From Rhodamnia argentea (taxonomy: Eukaryota; Streptophyta; Magnoliopsida; Myrtales; Myrtaceae), in NCBI RefSeq assembly GCF_020921035.1, contig NC_063151.1, positions 22,636,934-22,700,933 on the forward strand: DNA of 64,000 nucleotides. Direction: 5' to 3'. This document shows, piece after piece, positions 56,804 to 64,000 of the stretch. Numbering within the stretch: position 1 is the first letter of the stretch; each line of letters begins with the position of its first letter. The notes under the pieces were generated by a model. The model was not told where the DNA came from. It worked only from the letters and a program-made list of their open reading frames with translations, and did not search any database. Both the position numbers and the translations under genes were made by a program.

Positions 56804-58136
56804 TCATATGAAAGCCAAGATAAGTGAGTCGGGACGATTGCCTCGAAGATTATGTAATGACAATACTGGTTTTTTTTTAATCTTACTTAATGTTTTATTA
56901 GGAGCTATCCTTTCACCGGGGACCTTGAGCGTCCCCTTATTCTTGATGTTTATCGTGTCCATATCCTGCAAAAATATCAGAATAATTAGTTTTATAATTT
57001 TTCTATCATCCGATGCTCAAGAAATCAATTTCCTGTTATTTTAAACAGTGAATAATGCATGAAACGGAAGCGCGTTGCATGATGGAATAGCGAAGTCGTA
57101 ATGTTGTGACTTGCGTAGCGACTAAAATGAGCTTCGACACTGGACGTGTAAACGTAGTGTTTGGATTGAGTAATTCTTTAGAGTATCTCACCTTGCGGGC
57201 GATCAAGCACGTGCATTCCCGAGGAGGAGGAGGAGATCTGACCCTAGGGGATGGTGGTGGTGGAGACCTATCAACCGGAGGTGGTAGCGGGGGACGCCTA
57301 TTAACCGGTGAAGGTGGCGGGGGAGGAGGAGGGTTCCTCAGCAGTGGAGGTGGCGGGGGTGGAGAAGATGTGGGTGGTGGAGGAGGTGGTGACTTTGGTG
57401 GGGGTGGTGGCGGAGGAGGGGTGGGGGGTGGTGGTGTTGGAAGAGGTGGTGACTTGGGGGGTGGCGGTGGCGGTGGCGGTGGTGGAGGAGGCGTGTGAGG
57501 TGGAGGTGTTGGAGGAGGTGGTGATTTAGGGGGTGGCAGTGGCGGTGATGGAGAAGGCGTGGGTGGTGGCGGTGGTGGAGGAGGCGTGTGAGGTGGAGGT
57601 GTTGGAGGAGGTGGTGATTTAGGGGGTGGCGGTGGCGGTGATGGAGAAGGCGTGGGTGGTGGCGGTGGTGGAGGAGGTGATGACTTTGGCGGCGGCGGCG
57701 GTGGAGGCGGTGTGGGTGGTGGAGGTGTCGGATGAGGTGGTGACTTGGGGGGCAGCGGTGTGAAAGGAGGCGGTGACTTGGGCTGCGGTGGTGGCGGTGG
57801 CGAAGGTGGCGGTGGAGGTGGCGTGGGTGGTGGAGGTGATGGAGGAGGCGGAGGTGACGGAGGAGGCGGAGGAGGTGGAGACTTGCCAAATGGAAATGGC
57901 GGTGGCAACCATGGACGAGGAGGCCTTATGGGCGGTGGAGGGGGTGGAGACGTACGTATCGGTGGTGGAGGCGGAGGCCGAAGCCACGGCCACGGCCACC
58001 GTGGAGGAGGAACATACTTGGGTGGCAGCGGGAACGGCCGGATAATACCAAGTTCTTCCGCGGCTTCCGTTGGCAAGCTAAGAGACGCCAATACCACCAG
58101 TAGAGTGGCCACCAGAGAGGCCATTGAGGACCTCAT
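56804..58136 (-). CDS. Proline-rich extensin-like cell-wall protein, 2 exons
   Basis: Exon 1 (58136-57192) encodes a signal peptide (about residues 1-25, MRSSMASLVATLLVVLASLS) and a long Pro-rich domain of PPPP, SPPPPP, TPPPP and KSPPPP units, with repeated PKSPPPPTPPPHTPPPP blocks. It ends in ECTCLIARK before a good donor (AAG|GTGAGA). A tttttgcag acceptor leads to exon 2 (56965-56804), which stays in phase and adds about 53 residues starting DMDTINIKNKGTLKVPGER. The total is about 368 residues. Ser-Pro repeats are usually hydroxylated and arabinosylated, and such proteins strengthen the wall. Tyr cross-link motifs are nearly absent, so it is a chimeric extensin-like protein rather than a classical extensin. 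Without the intron the reading continues to a stop at 57036. Exon 2 is a prediction; a further donor after KTL is possible. Confidence 0.72.
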
Positions 58137-58223
58137 CTTTTTTCTTTTTTTTTTTTTTATCTTTTTCTCCAAGCTCGCCAAAGCTTGGATTTTGGTGATG
58201 CCATTGCCGAAGCTCTCCCGCCC

Positions 58224-58232
58224 TTTATATAG
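58224..58232 (-). promoter_or_regulatory. TATA box of the extensin-like gene
   Basis: The minus strand reads GGCTATATAAAGG about 90 bp before the ATG at 58136, an excellent TATA match. Confidence 0.75.
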
Positions 58233-58239
58233 CCTTTGC

Positions 58240-59228
58240 CATCACCTTCAAAATTGAGAAATGCCAAAGGGGTAGAATTACTCAATAAACCTACAAGAAG
58301 TCAACTATGATGAGAGCAAATTAAGTGCAATTAGTACCCGTAATCTCTTTCTTTTTTTTTTCGTTTGTTCTTCATGTTTTAGAGGTTTGTCAATAATGTG
58401 TAGTGTTATGTGTGTAATATCCTACACAAGGAAATTTAGGAAGTCAAATCTCTATTCTAATGTTAATACTAGAGAAATGCATAAGCCCGTCGAAAACACT
58501 TTCATCACATTTAACGGCTTTAATTCCAAGAAAGAAGTAAACTCTCCCTCTTATTATCATATGGACCCCCATCATATGACTCGATTATTGAATGGGAGAT
58601 GGTATATCAAGGACGCTAATGCTCCGTTAGTTTCGCAAAATAAAAAAATGTGTAATTTGGAAAACATTTTCCAGAATGTGAGCACTCGCTTACAGAAATG
58701 GATGGACAAAAAATATTTTCATTGTCTATGTAAATGTTTTGACACAAATTGTCATCTATAATGGAATTATTTTTAACTCATTAATTATTTCAAACGATAC
58801 ATACTATCATGTTTAGGAAAATGTTTTCCAACTCACTCATTTTTCGCGAAACAATTGAAACCTAAATTCATTGATTGTCAAAGCTGGCTTGAGTTTTTTT
58901 TTTTTGGTCGAAAGTTTGCGTTTGATAAGTACATATTATAGCTCATGCTCATAGATATAGGGAGTTTGGGAGGACACCTATACGCTTAATTGATGAATTA
59001 TAAAAGGGTAAGCTGCATATATATGGTTGACGGGTAAAACTATAGATAAGTTTCTTTGTTTTTGACAGAATTACACTTCAGTCTATCAAATTTCAAAACT
59101 TTATAGTCTAGCCCCAATAGTATTGTGTTTTTTAAATAACAAAATCTAATAAAATCTCCAAATGTTCATGGAGCGGTAGCATCTTGTGGTGCTGACTCTC
59201 TTAACTCAAAAATTACAACTAGTAAGGA
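58240..59228. other. No gene recognised; upstream of the extensin-like gene
   Basis: A plus ORF at 58387-58761 has no motif and overlaps words such as ggaaaacattttccagaatgtg, which belong to degraded repeat ends. Confidence 0.4.
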
Positions 59229-59229
59229 A

Positions 59230-60000
59230 CTTCCAAAAAAAAAAAAATCCTAATCTTATTGCACTTATGTCAATTATGTGCTAAATCTTTCAATCGTACA
59301 AATTTAGTTCTAAAACTTTTGAAGATTTTTCAATTCAATCATAAACCTTTCGATTGTGCAAATTTAAATCTAAAACTTTTGACAATTTGTCAATTTAGTC
59401 TTTCTATCCAATTTTTGCCAGAAATCATTGACATGGCGATCCAGTCAACATCGATCATCTTATGTGGCATGACCAGCGATGACGTACATATTTTTTTTTA
59501 TTTTTTATGTTATTATGAACTTTTTATTTTAAATATTTTATCTTCTTTTCTTTTCTATTTTTTGCTAGCCCTCACTTGTGGCCCATGAGGGCATGTAGGC
59601 CCTCGTCCGTGGGCGGGGCCACAACACCCTCACCCGCACCGGAAGAGATTGCTATCCCTCGCCTGTGGTCGGTGAGGGTCGACCAATGGCCTCATCGGCC
59701 CAAGGTTAGACAATGAAAGGGAAAAAAAATTTAAAAAAATACAAACTAATTTAGTATAAATTTAAAAAATCGACAATGTTGGTGGTGCCATGTAAGATGG
59801 CCAATGCCGACTATCTTGTCATGTTAGCAATTTTAGGCCAAAATTAGCCAAAATGACTAAATTGACAAATCGTCAAAAAATTTAGGACTAAATTGGCAAG
59901 TCGTAAAAACATTTATAATTGAATTAATAAATGTTTTTTTAAAGAATTGATAAATGTTCAAAAATGCAATTAACTTATAACTTTTTTGGTAATTTTCCCA
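59230..60000. repeat. Foldback element D with GC-rich centre
   Basis: The left arm has words such as cttattgcacttatgtcaatt, caatttagtctttctatccaatttttgcc and gacatggcgatcc. The right arm contains the inverted partners (ggccaaaattagccaaaatgactaaattgacaa, aaaatgcaattaacttataac). The centre (about 59570-59710) is GC-rich with cctcacttgtggcccatgagggc and gtgggcggggccacaacaccctcacccgc. Confidence 0.72.
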
Positions 60001-61180
60001 AGGAACTTCATTTCTTTAGATGAAGGAATACAGGGAATCCTAAATCCAAATTTTGTTTAAAGAATTTTATTATTTAATTAAACAAAGATTATATAGAGTT
60101 TTTTTTTTATCAAAAAAGATTACATAGAGTTGATGAGTAAAATAATTTGCTTTTTAGACTGATAAGTACTTTCAGAGATGTTTTATACTCAAAACTTTAA
60201 TATGAAAGTTAGGACAACAAAAATTTGCAACAGAGTATCCTACGAGGTCACAAGACATGAAAGATGAATCATCACTTTGGTAGTATTTATTTCGGGAAAA
60301 ATATCACTATGAAAAAAAAAATACTTTCCAGAAAATTATGTTTTGAGAAAATATTTTTCCATTTTTCTAGGTTAGGGAAATAATTTTCTTAATTTCAAAC
60401 ATGCATATTTTCTTAACTAGTTCGCGGAAAAATTTTCATTTATACAAACACGCCCTAATATGTAGACGATGAGAAGGGCCCCTACATGATTAAGCTCAGA
60501 ATGAAACTCGGATTAGCGGTCTAAGAATGAGAATGTTAGTACTTGCTAGCACAAAGAAGAAACTTGCAAGAATTTGGTGAATGAAAAAGGTGCAATCACG
60601 AGTACGTTTGACCTAAAAAAAAAGTAGCGTTTGCCAGTTTTTCTGGCGAGATTGCCAAATTATTGAAATTGAGACACCCCCGACGCGTTGATACATGGTG
60701 AAACAAAAGGATCTTATACCATAACATATTAAATGGTGCACCCTGTCCTATCGACAGGTGGCGGAAAGAACCTTAGTCTAGGGTACTACACGGCACATTG
60801 CACAAAGGGACCGGCCTGGTGCATTCTCTAACTCTGTAGATGCCGGTCCTTTTTCTCCTAACAATTTCGAACATCTCTGATGCTAGGGCAGTGTAGATCT
60901 TATTAAGTCGAAGTAGCTTGTGGTCGCTAACTATGGGTCTATCTACCTGTCTATGGATGCTATTCTCCTCCTATATGTATATGTATATGTATGTATATAT
61001 TGTTTCCATATATGTGTTTATGTTAAAGAAAATTGGGGACTATATTTGACTTCGAAAACTGAAAATGAGGACAACACATTGGTGGCTATCATGTCACGAT
61101 TCAATCTTAAGAGAACAACTATATGTCACAAAAATACCAAGAACGAAAGGCACGTGGAATGTGTCGATGCGAAAATATAT
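60001..61180. other. No gene recognised; includes a degraded element end
   Basis: The stretch 60290-60475 (ending tacaaacacgccctaa) resembles the right end of the element at 11180-11770. The rest has no features. Confidence 0.4.
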
Positions 61181-62968
61181 TGTTGTAATATAACGCGAGG
61201 AAACTAACCCGGATCTTGCAACTAAATCAATGTGAAAAGCCCGGAGAAATAACGATGAACAATAAAGGATACCAGAGATTACGTGGTTCGGTCCGAATAT
61301 CGGTACCTACATCCATGGGAGAGCCAGTAAGAACAATACACTATAATCGGAGAATCGGAATTACAATCACTCAATACGCTCGTGTTTCCCGCACCTAAAT
61401 TATATCCAAATCGAAAGTGTTTATAAATAAAACAACTTAATTGAATATAATAAACTCACGAAGCATAAAACTAAATCGCGTTCAGAACTCCTCGCAATCA
61501 AAGAGAGAACCCAAAGAAGAGCGTCGTCCTCTTATCCTCGCGGCGCGAACCTGCGGTGCGGCTCTTGTCCTCTCTGTCTCGTCTTTTTTGTTTTTTACGG
61601 CTTGTCGTGCTCTCTACCTTGGCTATTTAGAACAAGGCTAGAAGAAGGGCCCACAAAGTCTCCTTTTTGACCTTATATCTCTGGCGGCTACTGCAAGATA
61701 GAAGTAAAGGCCAAGAAACCCTTGTTCTTTTTTCTTTCCTGACAAAAGACTTCTTCAGGGTTTTTTTCCAATTTAATTTTTTTAAAATAAATATTTACAA
61801 AATTATTTTTTAAAAATAAATATTTACGATTTTGGGCCTCGCTCGGCAGTTGGGCTGCCGAGCAAGGCCAGGCTGGGCCCGCCCCAGCTGCTCAGCAACC
61901 CAGCTGCCGAGCAGCCCATTTTTTTTAATTTTATTTTTTTAATAATTTTAATTATTTATACTTATAATATTTAGTTTATTTCGTATTTTTTTAACATGTT
62001 TATATTTATTTTATTTATAAAAGGCCCAAATCAGTAAATATTTATTTTTTAAAAAATAATTTTGTAAATATTTATTTTAAAAAAATTATTTTGGAAAAAA
62101 ACCCGAAACCGCAACAAAAGAGTTAAAAACCGTATGGAAAGATTAAAAACCGCAGCAAAAGAGTGGAAACGAATAAAGAAAAGGTAAAACTTTGGAAGGG
62201 CATATCTCATCGCTCGGGCGTCCGTTTGAGACGAATTTTTTTTCGAGATGAATCCATTTGAGATGGACGCCCGAGCGATGAGATATGCCCTTCCAAAGTT
62301 TTGCCTTTTCTTTATTCGTTTTCACTCTTTTGCTGCAGTTTTTAATCTTTCCATGCGGTTTTTAACTCTTTTGTCGCGGTTTCCCACATATCTATTACTG
62401 CGGTTTCCAACATATTCCTGCGGTTATATTACATTATATCACAACATTATTTATTAATTATATATCTTAATAAATATTTACATTAATTATTGCTAATAAT
62501 GTTATAAATATAAGTTTCACAAGAAAAAAAAATTATAAATAAAATAAATATTCTAAGTATCAATAATTTAAAAAAATAAGAAATTTAAAAAAAAAAAAAA
62601 GATTGCGGGCCGGATTTGTGCCTTGCTCGGCGGGCCCACTGCTGAGCGGGCCTCGCTCGGCATTTCACCCGCCGAGCGAGGCCCAAATCAGTAAATATTT
62701 ATTTTTAAACAATAATTTTGTAAATATTTATTTTAAAAAAATTATTTTGGAAAAAAACCCACTTCTTTATCCCTAAATAATGAATACACATATTTATAAC
62801 ACATGTGCCCCTTATTTTGTCATGTAGTGTCCAATATTCACTTTCTGTTGAACACGTCCTCCATTGCATGAGATTCAAAGAACTCACTTCTTGATCAGTC
62901 AAATCTTGCATATTTAACAAATCAACCTATATTCGTAAACGAATTCAAAATTCGAGACATATTTAATA
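61181..62968 (-). mobile_element. 3' LTR of a Ty1/copia element, enlarged by palindromic DNA
   Basis: The coding part at 63051-64000 ends just upstream on the minus strand. A purine-rich CAAGGTGGAGAA tract at about 62985-62972 is followed by TATTAAATATGTCTCG, one base away from a TG start. At the far side the minus strand ends TTATATTACAACA at 61181. The stretch 61200-61400 resembles the 3' half of the solo LTR at 25030-25820 in layout. The LTR of about 1.8 kb contains the inverted repeats described separately. The boundaries need a second copy to confirm. Confidence 0.55.
61757..62760. repeat. Complex of inverted and direct repeats with a long hairpin
   Basis: An 82-bp module (ggcccaaatcagtaaatattt ... 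ggaaaaaaaccc) occurs at 62023-62104 and 62680-62760 in the plus sense and at 61757-61838 inverted. GC-rich blocks with ctcgctcggca / tgccgagcaaggc lie beside it at 61834-61918 and 62604-62686. Between them, 62105-62223 and 62265-62383 form an almost perfect inverted repeat of 119 bp with a 41-bp spacer; only a handful of mismatches are visible. Confidence 0.9.
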
Positions 62969-63050
62969 ATTCTCCACCTTGACTCGATGTTTGAAGCCAA
63001 GTCAATAATGATCATCATCCATGCTGCTCTCCCAACGCCCCCACGGGCGC

Positions 63051-64000
63051 TCACTCTCTGCAGACCCCAATAGTGCTCAAGCAGAGCTTGGGTTTCGCCA
63101 AAGGAACAAGCTTAGTCATCATATCTGTTGGGTTCTCTGCTGTAGCAATCTTTTCCACAACAACTTTACCTTTCGCTCGGACATCTCGGATGAAGTGGTA
63201 CCCGATATTGATATGCTTCGTTCGCTCGTAATAAATCGGATTATATGCCGGATAAATCGCACCTTGGTTATCACAGTGTATATCAACATTTTTCTGTTCT
63301 AACCCAAAGTCCAAGAGCAAACCTTGTAACCATATCGCCTCTTTTGCTATAAAGGTTAGTGACATGTACTCCGCCTCGGTCGACGACAAGGCCACGTGGT
63401 CTTGTAAGGACGCCTTCCAACTAAGCGCATCACCCGCAAGCGCAAACACGTACCTTGCTAAAGACCTACACTCATCTAAGTCACCTACATGATTAGAATC
63501 CACAAAACCGGTGGTCTCACCGCCATCATTGCCCCTCCGGTATACTATACCAACGCCTGTTGTCCCCTTCAAATATCTGAGGATCCATTTCACAGCTTTC
63601 CAATGAGTTTTACCTAGACGCTTTATATAACGACTAACTACACCGACAGCTTGTGAAATATCGGGCCTAGTGCATACCATAGCATACATAATACTACCTA
63701 CGGCACTAGAATAAGGAACACAGGACATATGCTCCTCCTCCTCCTCGCTCTGCGGTGATAACTTAACCGAAAGTTTAAAATGCTTCGCTAATGGAGTACT
63801 CAGAGACTTTCTTGATCGCATATTAAAACATGCGATAATTTTCTCAATATATTTCTTTTGAGACAAACGTAATAATCATGCGGTCATGTCACGCAAAATC
63901 TCCATACCCAATATTTTCTTCGCAGCACCTAAATTTTTCATCTCAAACTCAGCACTTAACTGCCTCTTGAGCACATCAATATCGGACATATTTTTCGCTG
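63051..64000 (-). pseudogene. Ty1/copia RT C-terminus and RNase H, frameshifted, cut by window edge
   Basis: The open part 63866-63051 has KKYIEKIIACFNM, YSSAVGSIMYAMVCTRPDI, RYLKGT, the RNase H box VALSSTEAEYMSL and HCDNQGAIYPAYNPIYYERT, then KHINIGYHFIRD, ending near the polypurine tract. Upstream at 63868-64000 a second frame gives QLSAEFEMKNLGAAKKILGMEI, the RT connection, stopped at a TGA near 63877. This is a retroelement of the Tork/Retrofit type by its motifs. The frameshift and stop show this copy is not active. Confidence 0.88.

Noticed and set aside
57106-58257. Long plus-strand Gly-rich ORFs (57106-57498, 57745-58257)
   Set aside because: They are the reverse-strand shadow of the Pro-rich extensin-like exon. 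The minus strand has the signal peptide, the TATA box and the splice sites.
58387-58761. Plus ORF of 124 codons
   Set aside because: It overlaps repeat-end words (ggaaaacattttcc) and has no motif or promoter.

Overview
This window is nuclear DNA of a flowering plant, most likely a woody eudicot; the repeat style fits Myrtaceae, but that is an inference. The evidence is multi-exon genes with GT-AG introns, plant-only families (PIN carrier, class III peroxidase, GUX xylan glucuronosyltransferase, TED6/7, PR-10), long GA/CT microsatellites, Ty1/copia elements, and many AT-rich foldback elements with GC-rich centres. There is no operon, phage, CRISPR or bacterial feature.

Layout. 1-1.7 kb: a PIF/Harbinger transposon pair (transposase cut by the left edge, plus a Myb/SANT ORF with an in-frame stop). 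3.3-4.6 kb: a 303-bp tandem duplication and a GC-rich degenerate repeat. 4.9-7.8 kb: class III peroxidase, minus strand, 4 exons, peroxidase-43-like. 9.2-14.4 kb: repeats, a LINE relic and nested inverted-repeat elements. 14.9-20.5 kb: PIN6-like auxin carrier, plus strand, 7 exons, apparently intact. 20.9-31.1 kb: foldback element, short LTR with primer site, then a nested stack in which a copia element (24853-30536, TSD gagaa) sits in an older element and is itself hit by a solo LTR (25030-25820, TSD ctcat). 31.3-31.9 kb: TED7-like gene. 33.3 kb: a clear MITE. 34.3-34.5 kb: candidate secreted signalling-peptide gene. 34.8-37.2 kb: GUX-type GT8 gene. 38.9-39.5 kb: foldback element. 41.2-44.1 kb: DUF218 protein gene, minus strand, head-to-head with a plastid-type O-methyltransferase of 9 exons (45.3-49.9 kb). 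51.5-52.4 kb: LINE endonuclease relic. 53.3-53.9 kb: PR-10/Bet v 1 gene. 54.4-56.1 kb: two adjacent foldback elements. 56.8-58.1 kb: proline-rich extensin-like gene. 59.2-60.0 kb: another foldback element. 61.2-64 kb: 3' part of a second copia element whose LTR carries a large hairpin.

How the genes relate. They are independent transcription units. Several belong to the cell wall and vascular tissue (peroxidase, TED7-like, GUX, extensin-like, with PIN6-like auxin transport), so the region is a loose wall-related neighbourhood, perhaps by chance. Splice sites were assigned by reading phase and family similarity from the sequence alone; no alignment or transcript was available.
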